A stretch of DNA of 64,000 nucleotides from Capsulimonadaceae bacterium (GTDB lineage Bacteria > Armatimonadota > Armatimonadia > Armatimonadales > Capsulimonadaceae). The notes beneath the pieces were generated by a model. The model was given only the letters and a program-made list of their open reading frames with translations. It did not search any database and had not been told where the DNA came from. Within the stretch, counting starts at the first letter, position 1. Every line of letters starts with the position of its first letter. The translations under genes and the position numbers were made by a program. Positions 34,448 through 43,530 of the stretch are shown here, one piece after another. Where the stretch lies: positions 1 to 64,000 of the forward strand of contig JARLGU010000015.1 of the NCBI GenBank assembly GCA_031292625.1. The letters run 5' to 3'.

Positions 34448-35902
34448 TTACAAGCTCTTGACCACGGCGGCCAGTTTCTCAACCGATTCCTTGGCGTCGC
34501 CGAAGAGCATGACGGTCTTCGGATCTTCGTACAAGGGGTTGGGAATGCCGGCGAAGCCCGAGCGCATACTGCGCTTAAGGACAACGACGTTCTGAGCCTT
34601 GTCGACGTCGAGGATTGGCATGCCGTAGATCGGGCTGCTCTTGTCCGCGCGCGCCGCCGGATTGGTCACGTCGTTGGCTCCGATAACCAGAGCTACGTCC
34701 GTTTGGCTGAACTGCGGGTTGATGTCTTCCATGTCGAACAACGCGGGATACGGAACGTCGGCCTCTGCGAGGAGGACGTTCATGTGTCCAGGCATACGAC
34801 CTGCGACCGGATGGATCGCGTACTTGACCGTGACATCATGCGCTTCAAGCTGATCGGCAAGGTCCTTGACGGCGTGCTGCGCCTGGGCGACAGCCATGCC
34901 GTAACCGGGGACGATGATAACCTGCGACGCATATGCGAGCATGGTTCCCACGTCGTCCGCGCTTGCGCTGCGGACGTTCATGGCTGCGCCGCCGCCGCCT
35001 GCCGCCGCGGTCGTATCCACGGCGCCAAAGGCGCCGAAGAGGACGTTGGTGATCGGGCGGTTCATCGCTTTGCCCATGAGCAGGGTCAGGAGGGTACCTG
35101 ACGCACCGACGAACGCGCCGGCGACGACAAGGGCGTTGTTACCGAGCGCGAAGCCGCCCGCGGCAACCGCGATGCCAGTAAAGGCATTGAGCAGGGAAAT
35201 AACCACGGGCATATCCGCGCCGCCGATTGGCAGTACGAACAGGAAGCCGAGGAAGAACGAAACAACCGCGACAATCGCGAATGCGGTGGTCGGCGGAAAT
35301 CCCGGCAAGTTAAAGAACGCGACAACCATGCATCCGATGACGGCGACGAAGCCGGCGATGTTCATGATATTCGCGCCGGGCCAGGTGATCGGGCGACCGG
35401 AGATAAGCTCCTGAAGCTTGCCGAACGCCACGAGAGAGCCCGTAAAGCTGAGACATCCGATGATGACGCTCAGGAAGATGGAGGCGACGGCCTCTGGCGG
35501 AAGCACCGGATTTAGCTGCAGCGAATGGTGCAGATCGTATACGGCAACGAGAGCGGCCGTTGCGCCGCCAGCGCCGTTAAAGATCGCAACCATTTGCGGC
35601 ATGGCGGTCATCTTGACCCGCTTCGCGGAGATCGCGCCAATCAGTCCGCCGATAACCAAACCGCTGACGATGATGGCGAGCTGGGCGGGTGCGAGGTTGA
35701 CCAGCTTTAGGCCGTCAGAGTCCGTTCCGATGAAGACGCCAACGACCGTGATAAGCATGCCAACCATTGCGATACGGTTGCCAAGCTTGGCGGTCGCCGG
35801 GGTGTTCATGTACTTAAGGGCTACGTAGAACAAAAACGCCGTAATGAGATAGGCGAATTCGATCGACGGAACGTTGTGGACGATAGGGGGTATGTTGTTC
35901 AT
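34448..35902 (-). CDS. pntB: NAD(P) transhydrogenase subunit beta
   Basis: A 484-residue subunit with about nine membrane helices (1-290) and a C-terminal NADP(H)-binding domain III. Domain III shows GYGMAVAQAQHAVKDL, AIHPVAGRMPGHMNVLLAEA and GANDVTNPAARADKSSPIYG, all standard transhydrogenase blocks. It couples hydride transfer between NAD(H) and NADP(H) to proton flow across the inner membrane. It is the last gene of a three-gene operon and its ATG directly abuts the pntAB stop. Two hairpins close the operon. Confidence 0.97.
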   Translation of the reverse strand: MNNIPPIVHNVPSIEFAYLITAFLFYVALKYMNTPATAKLGNRIAMVGMLITVVGVFIGTDSDGLKLVNLAPAQLAIIVSGLVIGGLIGAISAKRVKMTAMPQMVAIFNGAGGATAALVAVYDLHHSLQLNPVLPPEAVASIFLSVIIGCLSFTGSLVAFGKLQELISGRPITWPGANIMNIAGFVAVIGCMVVAFFNLPGFPPTTAFAIVAVVSFFLGFLFVLPIGGADMPVVISLLNAFTGIAVAAGGFALGNNALVVAGAFVGASGTLLTLLMGKAMNRPITNVLFGAFGAVDTTAAAGGGGAAMNVRSASADDVGTMLAYASQVIIVPGYGMAVAQAQHAVKDLADQLEAHDVTVKYAIHPVAGRMPGHMNVLLAEADVPYPALFDMEDINPQFSQTDVALVIGANDVTNPAARADKSSPIYGMPILDVDKAQNVVVLKRSMRSGFAGIPNPLYEDPKTVMLFGDAKESVEKLAAVVKSL

Positions 35903-36226
35903 TTATTTCTTTCCCCCTGCTTCGGCGGTTTTCTTTGGTTTCGGCTTGAACATCTGGAGCATTCGCTCGGTGACGACGAAGCCGCCGAAAACGTTGATTG
36001 CGCCCAAGGTCACGGCCGCGAACGATCCGATTGCGGTGAGACCATTATGCGGGAATAGCGCATCGCCTGTCGCGATAATTGCGCCAACCACGACGATACC
36101 GTGAATTGCGTTTGTCGCCGACATAAGCGGTGTATGCAGCGTCGTTGGCACGTGAGAAATCACTTCCAACCCGATGAGAATCGCGAACATCAAAACTGCG
36201 ACATGAGTGAACAGTTCGGGGGTCAT
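35903..36226 (-). CDS. pntAB: NAD(P) transhydrogenase alpha subunit 2 (membrane part)
   Basis: A 107-residue protein with three membrane helices (HVAVLMFAILIGLEVIS, IVVVGAIIATG and AAVTLGAINVFGGFVV). It contains the conserved VPTTLHTPLMSATNAIHG loop. This is the split form of the alpha subunit, as in Rhodospirillum and many other phyla. The ATG overlaps the pntAA stop by 4 nt (ATGA) and its stop abuts the pntB start. Confidence 0.95.
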   Translation of the reverse strand: MTPELFTHVAVLMFAILIGLEVISHVPTTLHTPLMSATNAIHGIVVVGAIIATGDALFPHNGLTAIGSFAAVTLGAINVFGGFVVTERMLQMFKPKPKKTAEAGGKK

Positions 36227-37380
36227 TTGGCCTCTCCTTCCAGGGGAAGTCCAAGCGCCTGTCGCGTACCGGCATGCCGTATTTCCCCGTTGGCGGTAAT
36301 TGTAGCGGCTGCGACGATATCATCCGAGAAGTCGAGGTTCAGCGCCCCTTCTTTGGTGACAATCAGGGCCATCAGCGTGGTCATGTTGCGGGTAAACAGT
36401 TTGCTGGCGTCGTTGGGAACGGTTGCCGCAAGATCCGTTAAACCGATAATGGTCACACCGTGCGCGGTGATGATTTCGTTCTTCTTCGTCAATGTGCAGT
36501 TGCCGCCCGCTTCGCCTGCGGCAAGGTCGACAATGACGGAGCCGGGCTTCATGCGCTTTACGGTCTCTTCTTCGATCATCACGGGGGCCGGCCGTCCAGG
36601 AACTTGAGCCGTGGTGATGACGATATCCTTCTGCGCGATCACGTCGCCAAGCAACGCTCGCTGTTTCTTGCTTTCCTCTTCGGTGAGGGCCCTGGCGTAT
36701 CCGCCTGCTCCGGAAGCGTCGATGCCGAGGTCGATTTCGACGAACTCAGCGCCGAGGCTCTGCACTTGCTCCTTCACGACGGCTCTGACATCGAATGCCG
36801 ACACGACGGCTCCGAGGCGGCGAGCCGTTGCGATGGCTTGCAGGCCCGCAACGCCTGCACCCAGGACTATCGCTTTAGCAGGCGGCACCGTACCGGCTGC
36901 GGTGGTCATCATTGGGAAGAATGTCGGTGCATTCGCGGCCGCAAGAATAACAGCCTTATATCCGGCGATATTGGCTTGCGACGACAGGACGTCCATTGAC
37001 TGCGCACGTGTTGTTCGTGGAATTAATTCCAGAGAGATTGCCGTCAAACCGTGGTCTGCAATCTTCTTCACGTACTGCGGATCGCCAAGCGGTGATAGAA
37101 GAGCTATCAATATCGCGCTCTTGGGGATCAGTTTCAATTCGGCGTCGTCTGGACGCTGAATCTTCAAAACAAAATCTGCGCCCTTGTAAAGGGACGCAGC
37201 GTCGGATGCAATCTCTGCACCAGCGGTCTTGTAGGCTTCGTCTATGAAGCCAGCGCTTTCACCTGCGCCGGACTCCACGCGAACTGTTAGACCTGATTTC
37301 GTCAGCCTGGAAATACCATCAGGGACAAGCGCCACACGACGCTCACCTTGCTTGGTTTCCCGCGGCACGGCTACGATCAT
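36223..37380 (-). CDS. pntAA: NAD(P) transhydrogenase alpha subunit 1 (NAD-binding part)
   Basis: A 385-residue soluble domain I related to alanine dehydrogenase. MIVAVPRETKQGERRVALVP begins the protein, and the NAD-binding motif is VLGAGVAGLQAIATARRLGA near 170. The mobile-loop region and GSVIVDLAAGEAGGN follow. The ATG at 37380 has GGAGG 6 bp upstream, so the TTG at 37386 is not needed. It is the first gene of the operon. A TACAAT hexamer at 37456-37461 may be its -10 element, giving a leader of about 70 nt. Confidence 0.96.
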   Translation of the reverse strand: MIVAVPRETKQGERRVALVPDGISRLTKSGLTVRVESGAGESAGFIDEAYKTAGAEIASDAASLYKGADFVLKIQRPDDAELKLIPKSAILIALLSPLGDPQYVKKIADHGLTAISLELIPRTTRAQSMDVLSSQANIAGYKAVILAAANAPTFFPMMTTAAGTVPPAKAIVLGAGVAGLQAIATARRLGAVVSAFDVRAVVKEQVQSLGAEFVEIDLGIDASGAGGYARALTEEESKKQRALLGDVIAQKDIVITTAQVPGRPAPVMIEEETVKRMKPGSVIVDLAAGEAGGNCTLTKKNEIITAHGVTIIGLTDLAATVPNDASKLFTRNMTTLMALIVTKEGALNLDFSDDIVAAATITANGEIRHAGTRQALGLPLEGEAK

Positions 37381-37488
37381 TGTCAACCTCCGTGCGATCT
37401 ATCGCCATTCGTGGGGATTCGGGCGCATGCCCGGCAGTATGGCGACTACTTTGCGATTGTACTAGAATGGTCTATTCCCCTGCATCCA

Positions 37489-37535
37489 CTGTATGGCGGT
37501 TCTTATAGTCGGATGACGCTCTAGACGTCATACAG
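37489..37535. promoter_or_regulatory. Nested dyads between the divergent pnt operon and ygfZ
   Basis: CTGTATG (37489-37495) is the exact inverse of CATACAG (37529-37535), and inside lies ATGACG-N7-CGTCAT (37513-37531). They sit just upstream of the ygfZ -10 element (37554-37559) and upstream of the pntAA promoter region, a sensible place for a regulator binding both sides. Confidence 0.4.
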
Positions 37536-37553
37536 CGTGAACGATGCGGCGGG

Positions 37554-37559
37554 TATAAT
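37554..37559 (+). promoter_or_regulatory. Perfect -10 element for a probably leaderless ygfZ transcript
   Basis: TATAAT ends 6 bp before the ATG at 37566. No Shine-Dalgarno sequence precedes the start and no clear -35 element is seen. Confidence 0.55.
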
Positions 37560-37565
37560 CGGCGA

Positions 37566-38561
37566 ATGGACCTCGATGCTTACAAATCCGTAAGGAAAAC
37601 GCCAGGCGGCGCTGCCCTGTATAGGCTGTCTTGCGATCTTCTGCGGATCGGCGGACGAGACCGGGCTTCCTTTCTTCAAGGCCAGATTTCCAACGACGTA
37701 CTTACCCTTCCAAGCGGCTCGGGTATGCGCGCCTGTTTGCTCAATAACACGGGCCATCTCCTGGCGGATCTGGTCATCCTCGCATTCGACGATCACCTGC
37801 TTATCGAAACCGATCCCGGACGCGGCGACTTCGTGGCGAACACCCTTGAACGCTACCGCATTCGCGAGAAAGTCACGATTGAGAACGTGACGACCGAATG
37901 GGCGCTCGTTACCCTGCAGAGCGGCACGGCGATTCCAGGACTGCAGCCTGGTCTCGGCCGCGCAAGCTACACGCATGCGGATTCGGCTTATGATGACGCC
38001 GCGAATTGCACCGTTGTCCGCCGGGATCGCGTCGGCGCGGCGGACGGCATCGATCTCCTGTTGCCCTGCGCCCGGGCGGACGCCATCATTCAGCGGATCC
38101 TCCTGCGTCCCGGAATGCATTCGACCGACGCCGATACCTTCGATACGCTAAGGATCGAAGCGGGAAGGGCGAGATGGGGCGCTGAACTTAGCGAGTCCAT
38201 CATACCCTTAGAAGCCGGGATGATCGATGCATTGTCGTTTACCAAGGGCTGTTACGTGGGACAGGAAATCATCGCGCGCGTCCGTTCGCGAGGTCATACC
38301 AATCGGACGTTATGTTTGCTTCGGTTGACCGGGCCTTGTGCTCCTGGCGACGTGATTGCGGCGACGGAAGGCGAACAACCTGGCAAGGAGATTGGCTGGG
38401 TCACATCGGCTGCCGTTTCGCCAGAGTATGGACCGATCGCCCTGGGGTACGTCCGCAACGAGCATAGTGCGTCAGGGCATCTCGTTTGGGCCGGGATCCA
38501 TCGCGGGCGGGTGGTTGGCGACGAGGGGTTGCTCAGACCGCCTGCTTCATCCGTCGCTTGA
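37566..38561 (+). CDS. ygfZ: Folate-binding YgfZ-like iron-sulfur cluster repair protein
   Basis: A 331-residue GcvT-related protein. The family hallmark KGCYVGQE lies near 227-234 with its essential Cys. The N-terminal block DRASFLQGQISNDV and the GcvT-like central part (NNTGHLLADLVI) are present. YgfZ uses tetrahydrofolate and helps maintain certain iron-sulfur enzymes such as MiaB. The ATG is preceded by a perfect -10 element at leaderless distance. The 3' end overlaps the convergent spoIIM-like gene by 29 bp. Confidence 0.92.
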   Translation: MDLDAYKSVRKTPGGAALYRLSCDLLRIGGRDRASFLQGQISNDVLTLPSGSGMRACLLNNTGHLLADLVILAFDDHLLIETDPGRGDFVANTLERYRIREKVTIENVTTEWALVTLQSGTAIPGLQPGLGRASYTHADSAYDDAANCTVVRRDRVGAADGIDLLLPCARADAIIQRILLRPGMHSTDADTFDTLRIEAGRARWGAELSESIIPLEAGMIDALSFTKGCYVGQEIIARVRSRGHTNRTLCLLRLTGPCAPGDVIAATEGEQPGKEIGWVTSAAVSPEYGPIALGYVRNEHSASGHLVWAGIHRGRVVGDEGLLRPPASSVA

Positions 38562-39519
38562 TTGGCTTGCCGTAAATATAGAAGGCAAGCGCGGCAAATT
38601 GGATGCCGGCAAGCGTATATTTCGCCCAGTGCGGCAGGGAGGAATGCGAGACGTTGCCTTCGATGATGCCGGCGACGATGAAGAGCGGGATTGTGCCTAG
38701 CATCAGCTTTACAGCGTCCTTGCCGTTGCGAACCAGCGCATCGCGCCGCGTATACTCGCCGGGGGCGATGAGCGACCAGCCGAGCAACAGACCGGCTGCG
38801 GCGCAGATGAAGATCGCGGAAAGTTCGCAGACGCCGTGTGGGAGAATCCCAGGCCAAAACGATCCGAGCTTGCCGCCGGGAGCGACGACGGCGACGAGAG
38901 CGCCCATGAGCCAGCCGTTTGATAGCATGAGGTAGATCGGCGCAAGAATCGTGATGCCGGTTGCGAACGCCGCGATGCCCACTTCCGTATTATGTGTCAT
39001 CAGGCTTGACGAGAACAGGACTCCATTTCCAAGCGAGATGTCGCCATGATCCGCGAACCCCTTTTTCCACGCGTCCACGGAATCCCGGAACGCATCGGGA
39101 ATAAACAGCGAGATGTTGCCCGGATTCGACCGGCAAAGGTAATATCCGATCAAGTAACCGGCAACGGAGAGTAAGAAGGCTGCGGCGACAAATGGCATCC
39201 GGCGGCGCATGACGGCGGGAAAACCCTGGGTTATAAACCGGACCAGGCGGTGCAATCCGTGCTGTTCGCGGTCCTCGGCGTAGAGGAGGCCGTGTGCGTT
39301 GCCGACGAGTTGATTGAGTGAATCGACGAGGCCGGGCGTTGCGCGCTGGGCGCGAGCGTACGCCAGGTCGGCGCAAGTGCGGCGGTAGAGCGAACCAATA
39401 CGGGTAAGGTCGCCGGTCGGGAGCCGTCGCAGCCCAAAGAACTTGACGCGGTCTACAATGGCGTCCAGGTCCTTCCATTGCTGTTGTTTGGCCGTAATGA
39501 AGGAGCGCTCGTCGAACAT
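38533..39519 (-). CDS. SpoIIM/DUF95 family membrane protein
   Basis: A 328-residue protein with about five to six membrane helices in its second half and a cytoplasmic helical N-terminus (FITAKQQQWKDLDAIVDRV). The family landmark GILPHGVCELSAIFICAAAG lies near 240, with HNTEVGIAAFATG before it. SpoIIM-like proteins occur in many non-sporulating bacteria beside RDD-family genes, as here. The function outside sporulation is not established. The ATG at 39519 is preferred because a TAGAAT hexamer overlaps the upstream ATG at 39531 and would give a transcript starting near 39520. Confidence 0.85.
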   Translation of the reverse strand: MFDERSFITAKQQQWKDLDAIVDRVKFFGLRRLPTGDLTRIGSLYRRTCADLAYARAQRATPGLVDSLNQLVGNAHGLLYAEDREQHGLHRLVRFITQGFPAVMRRRMPFVAAAFLLSVAGYLIGYYLCRSNPGNISLFIPDAFRDSVDAWKKGFADHGDISLGNGVLFSSSLMTHNTEVGIAAFATGITILAPIYLMLSNGWLMGALVAVVAPGGKLGSFWPGILPHGVCELSAIFICAAAGLLLGWSLIAPGEYTRRDALVRNGKDAVKLMLGTIPLFIVAGIIEGNVSHSSLPHWAKYTLAGIQFAALAFYIYGKPIKRRMKQAV

Positions 39520-39529
39520 GGCGAATCTC

Positions 39530-39535
39530 ATTCTA
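39530..39535 (-). promoter_or_regulatory. -10 element of the spoIIM-like gene
   Basis: TAGAAT on the minus strand ends 10 bp before the ATG at 39519. Its last bases overlap the alternative upstream ATG at 39531, which therefore is unlikely to be transcribed. Confidence 0.4.
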
Positions 39536-39606
39536 CAAGTGGCAGATGCAAGCGACGCTGGGGCTTGCCGTCCACGGTGGGTGGATTATACCAGAAAGCG
39601 AATTTG

Positions 39607-40422
39607 ATGTCTCGCGAGATCCTGATTACGACGCCGGAAAACATCGCGATCGAATATGAGTTGGCCGGTCTGGGCAGTCGCGCGGCGGCGTACACGATCG
39701 ACCTGATGTTTAAGTTTGTTTGCTGGTTGTCGATTGGGGTCGCCGGATTGATCATCATGGGCGTTGCCGTGCTGGTCGGATGGCACTGGTTCCAGCGGTT
39801 CGTCGCCGATTTTCTGCAGATCATTGCGGCAGTCTATGTAATCATCGCCTTCCTGATACTCTGGGGCTATGGGATCTTGTTCGAGATCATCTGGAACGGC
39901 CAAACGCCGGGGAAGCGACAGATGGGCATTCGGGTGATCCGGCTGGAAGGTTATCCCCTTGGCGTGTTTGGCGCGACGATCAGGAACCTTCTCTGGATTG
40001 TCGATTTCTTGCCCGCCGCGTTCTTGGCCGGGATCGTGTCCATCCTGGTTACCCGTGAGTACCAGCGGCTTGGCGATTTGGTCGCCGGGACGATCGTTGT
40101 CAAGCAGCGCGCGCCGCAATCTCTCGATGCTCTGCTGCAGGTCGCGCGCATCACTCCGGAGCATCTGGATAAGGACGCATTAGAGCTCATCTCATCTCAG
40201 GCAGACCGGATGTCGCCGGACGAGTACCGCGCTGTTCGCCATTTCACCGAGCGGCGCATGCAACTCGACCCGGTCATCCAACGACGGCAGGCCGCCCTAA
40301 TCGCGTTGCCGCTCATGCATCGCCTCGACATTGTTCCGCCGTCAACGGCAAAGACGGTTGACTATGCGAACTTCCTTGAATATCTTGCGGTTGCCTATGA
40401 GCAACTGCGGCGTCCTAAATGA
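39607..40422 (+). CDS. RDD family membrane protein
   Basis: A 271-residue protein with three to four membrane helices. The RDD signature Arg-Asp-Asp positions correspond to LGSRAAAYTIDLMFKFVCW near 24 (R, then D) and to a later acidic position; TPGKRQMGIRVIR near 103 is the typical second block. The C-terminal 110 residues are soluble. It faces the SpoIIM-like gene across 87 bp, a common pairing in bacteria. The role is unknown; transport has been proposed for some members. The ATG at 39607 is preferred since the protein family begins there. Confidence 0.87.
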   Translation: MSREILITTPENIAIEYELAGLGSRAAAYTIDLMFKFVCWLSIGVAGLIIMGVAVLVGWHWFQRFVADFLQIIAAVYVIIAFLILWGYGILFEIIWNGQTPGKRQMGIRVIRLEGYPLGVFGATIRNLLWIVDFLPAAFLAGIVSILVTREYQRLGDLVAGTIVVKQRAPQSLDALLQVARITPEHLDKDALELISSQADRMSPDEYRAVRHFTERRMQLDPVIQRRQAALIALPLMHRLDIVPPSTAKTVDYANFLEYLAVAYEQLRRPK

Positions 40423-40508
40423 CGTCTACTAGTATCTCTGATTCGATTGTGTCCGTTATGCTGTCCGTCCCATGCGGGACGGCTCGATTGTTGTTAAGGA
40501 GCTCGATC

Positions 40509-43349
40509 ATGCCGAATAAGCGCCCACTTGCGCTGATTATCGCCGCTTTCGCCGTCGTGGCGGCTCTTCCGCCCGCTCACGCCGCCAAGAGGTCGCCTGC
40601 AACGCCTCCTCTAGCTCCGGCTGCCGCGCCGGCGTCCTATGGGACGATTACGGGACAGAGGTACGACAAGGAACTGGGCGTCACGAAGACACGTCTTGCA
40701 AACGGTTTGATCATCCTTACCAAGGAAGTGCACGCTGCCCCCGTCGCGTACTTCAGCGTCTTTTACAAGGTTGGCTCGCGCAATGAGGTCACGGGGCAAA
40801 CCGGCCTAAGCCACATCCTCGAACACATGATGTTCAAGGGCACGAAGACGCTGCCGCCGGGCGCGATTGCGAGACTCTTTCAGCGCAACGGCGCGGAGAT
40901 CAACGCCGCGACCGATATCGATGAGACGTTTTACCACGAACTGATCGCGTCGGACCGTCTCGAATTGGCCGTTCGCATCGAGGCGGATCGTATGGAGAAC
41001 TCCGCCTTCGATCCGATCCAGCTTCAGCATGAAATGAGCGTCGTTCGCTCCGAACTTGAGGGCGACTCCAACGATCCCGGTCGCCAGTTGCACGATTTCA
41101 CGTTCATACCGCTTATTATGCAGGCGCATTCGTACCACTGGCCGACCATCGGCTGGCGCGCGGACGTCGAAAACGCGGCAAAGCATCGGGATGTGATCTA
41201 TCGGTACTATAAGGAGCACTACGCTCCTAATAACGCCACTGTGGTTGCTGTCGGAGACTTTGATTCCGCGAAGCTAGTCCACCTTTGCCAGCAATATTTC
41301 GGCGTCTATCCTCCGAGTAAAATCGAGCAGCACTACATCACGCCCGAACCGCCTCAAAGCGGAGAGCGGCGAGCGACTCTCAAGCGTCCGGGCACCGTTG
41401 GTCAGGTTCTGATCGGCTGGCATGGCTCTCCGCTCGGCTCCGACGATCATTACGCGATGGATGTGCTGAGTATGATTCTTTCCTCAGGCCGCACTTCCCG
41501 CTTGTACCAGGGCCTCGTCGAGAAGGAGATTGCGGAGGGAGTAGATGCCGGCAACTACGATACGCACGACCCGTATGTGTTCACCGTTTCCGCGACGGCT
41601 CGGGCGGGCGTGAGCAACGACAAGGTTGAGGGCGCGCTCGAAGCGGTCGTCGACAAACTCAAAACGGATCTCGTCACCCCAGAGGAGCTTGAGCGAGCGA
41701 AGAACGAGATTGAGGCCGGCTTCACGTTCAACAATGACAGCGTTTCCGATCAGGCGCAGCAGTTTGGTTTTTACCAAACAGTTTACGGCGACTACCGTTA
41801 CGTGTCAACCTATGTTCGGCGAATCAAATCGGTTACGCCGGAGCAGATCCGCGACGTCGCGCGGAAGTACTTCGGCGTCGATCAGCGCACCGTGGCGACA
41901 TTCGATCCGCAGCCGCTGCCGCAGGGCGCCGAACCGCCTCCGCCCGCGCCAACGGGCGAGCATTTTGGCGCGGTAACGAGCAAGCCTAGCCCGGAGCAGG
42001 CCAGCACTCTTGCGGCGCTTGACGCAAAGTTTGGCTCTGGCAAGAAAACGGCGGCGAAACGTCGTTCGCTGCCGGTACGAACCGTGCTGCCGAACGGCGT
42101 TGTTTTGATCGTCCAAGAGAATCACGCCAACAAAACCGTCGCGTTGACTGGGCTCATTCGAGCCGGCGAGGTGTTCGATCCTAAGACCCGCCCTGGCCTT
42201 TCCGAGATGACAGCTTTGATGCTCGCGCGCGGCGCGGGAGGCAAATCGGCGCTCGATATAGCGCGCAGGCTCGAAACGGCAGGGGCGTCTCTGTCCATCG
42301 CAAGTGATACGGAAGCCACGCGTCTGGGTGGAAAGTCGTTGACCAAGGACTTCGATCTACTGGTTTCGACGCTAGCGGATGAACTGCGGCGTCCCGATTT
42401 TCCGTCGGACCAGTTCGAGCGGCTACGTGGACAGACTCTGTCCGGCATCGAGGACGCTCGTCAGGATGCCGGTGGTCCCAGTGGCGCGGGCGAGGCTGCG
42501 GATATCGCGCTCTCGCAGGCGTTGTATCCGGAGGAGCATCCTTTCTGGCAGCCTTCCTTTGATGCCCAGGCAGCATCGGTAAAGGCAATGACGCTCGGCG
42601 AAGTCGAGTCTTTCCACGATACGTACTACCGCCCCGATACGCTTGTCCTGGTGGTTGTGGGAGACGTGACGCCGGATGGGGCTTTGTCTCTGATTAAGCA
42701 GAGCTTTGGCGACTGGGCGAAGCCCGCCGCTGCCGCGCCGGCCGTTGTCATTCCGGCGGTTCAATTGCCGGCGAGCGCTCCTGCGCCAAGGTATGTCACA
42801 ATTCCGGACACGGCGCAGACGAGCATTTTGCTCGGGACCGTCGGCCAACTGACCCGCAACGATCCCGACTTCTACGCGGCAACGGTGATGAACTATATTC
42901 TCGGCGGCTCGGTATTCGGATCGCGGCTTGGGGATCTCATTCGCGATCAAAATGGCCTTGCGTACTCCGTGTACTCGAGCATCCAGGCATCACACGGCGC
43001 TGGACCGGTCGAAATCTTCATTGGCACAAATCCGCACAACGCCTACCGTGCCGTCTCGCTGGCGCGGCAGGCAATCGCGCAGTTCAAGGAGCACGGAGCC
43101 ACGCAGCAGGAAGTGAACGAGGCGATTGACTACCTTACGGGCACGTTCCCGCTGACGCTCGAAACAAACGACGGCCTTGCGGGCGTGATCCTTGCGGAGG
43201 AGGACTATGGCTTCGGCCTGGACTACGTTAACCGCCGCGCGTCGCTTTATCGCGCCGTTACGGTGGCCAAGGTGAACGAGCTCGCGAAGAAACTCATTCA
43301 TCCCGAGCGGGCCGCCCTGATTTACGCAGGCGCGCCGCCGGTGAAGTAA
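40509..43349 (+). CDS. Secreted double-domain M16 (pitrilysin-like) zinc peptidase
   Basis: A 946-residue secreted protein. The signal peptide MPNKRPLALIIAAFAVVAAL is followed by a Pro/Ala-rich linker. The first M16 half has the inverted zinc motif HILEH (near 102) plus a downstream Glu in the helix, so it should be active. The second half (from about 525) has LSEMTALMLARGA at the equivalent place and lacks HxxEH, so it is the inactive partner domain. This active-plus-inactive arrangement on one chain is common in M16. It probably degrades peptides in the periplasm. AAGGAG lies 7 bp before the ATG, a strong ribosome site that rules out the upstream in-frame ATG at 40419. Confidence 0.94.
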   Translation: MPNKRPLALIIAAFAVVAALPPAHAAKRSPATPPLAPAAAPASYGTITGQRYDKELGVTKTRLANGLIILTKEVHAAPVAYFSVFYKVGSRNEVTGQTGLSHILEHMMFKGTKTLPPGAIARLFQRNGAEINAATDIDETFYHELIASDRLELAVRIEADRMENSAFDPIQLQHEMSVVRSELEGDSNDPGRQLHDFTFIPLIMQAHSYHWPTIGWRADVENAAKHRDVIYRYYKEHYAPNNATVVAVGDFDSAKLVHLCQQYFGVYPPSKIEQHYITPEPPQSGERRATLKRPGTVGQVLIGWHGSPLGSDDHYAMDVLSMILSSGRTSRLYQGLVEKEIAEGVDAGNYDTHDPYVFTVSATARAGVSNDKVEGALEAVVDKLKTDLVTPEELERAKNEIEAGFTFNNDSVSDQAQQFGFYQTVYGDYRYVSTYVRRIKSVTPEQIRDVARKYFGVDQRTVATFDPQPLPQGAEPPPPAPTGEHFGAVTSKPSPEQASTLAALDAKFGSGKKTAAKRRSLPVRTVLPNGVVLIVQENHANKTVALTGLIRAGEVFDPKTRPGLSEMTALMLARGAGGKSALDIARRLETAGASLSIASDTEATRLGGKSLTKDFDLLVSTLADELRRPDFPSDQFERLRGQTLSGIEDARQDAGGPSGAGEAADIALSQALYPEEHPFWQPSFDAQAASVKAMTLGEVESFHDTYYRPDTLVLVVVGDVTPDGALSLIKQSFGDWAKPAAAAPAVVIPAVQLPASAPAPRYVTIPDTAQTSILLGTVGQLTRNDPDFYAATVMNYILGGSVFGSRLGDLIRDQNGLAYSVYSSIQASHGAGPVEIFIGTNPHNAYRAVSLARQAIAQFKEHGATQQEVNEAIDYLTGTFPLTLETNDGLAGVILAEEDYGFGLDYVNRRASLYRAVTVAKVNELAKKLIHPERAALIYAGAPPVK

Positions 43350-43358
43350 CAAACGCTA

Positions 43359-43387
43359 GCCCTCCCAGGCTGAATGTCTGGGAGGGC
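43359..43387 (+). terminator. Terminator-like hairpin after the M16 peptidase gene
   Basis: GCCCTCCCAG pairs perfectly with CTGGGAGGGC around a 9-nt loop, 9 bp after the stop codon. There is no T-run, so termination strength is uncertain. The following 140 bp up to the repeat hold nothing recognisable. Confidence 0.6.
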
Positions 43388-43530
43388 GACTCGACCGCGG
43401 GGACGGCGTACGATCGGAGAGCGCGTACAGTTTCGGCGAACCCGTATCTGGAAAACGCAGCAAGCCCGCTTTAGGGGATGTCTCGTTGTTGACGGATCTT
43501 AGAGCGTTTGTAGAAATCGAAAGGCCTTTT

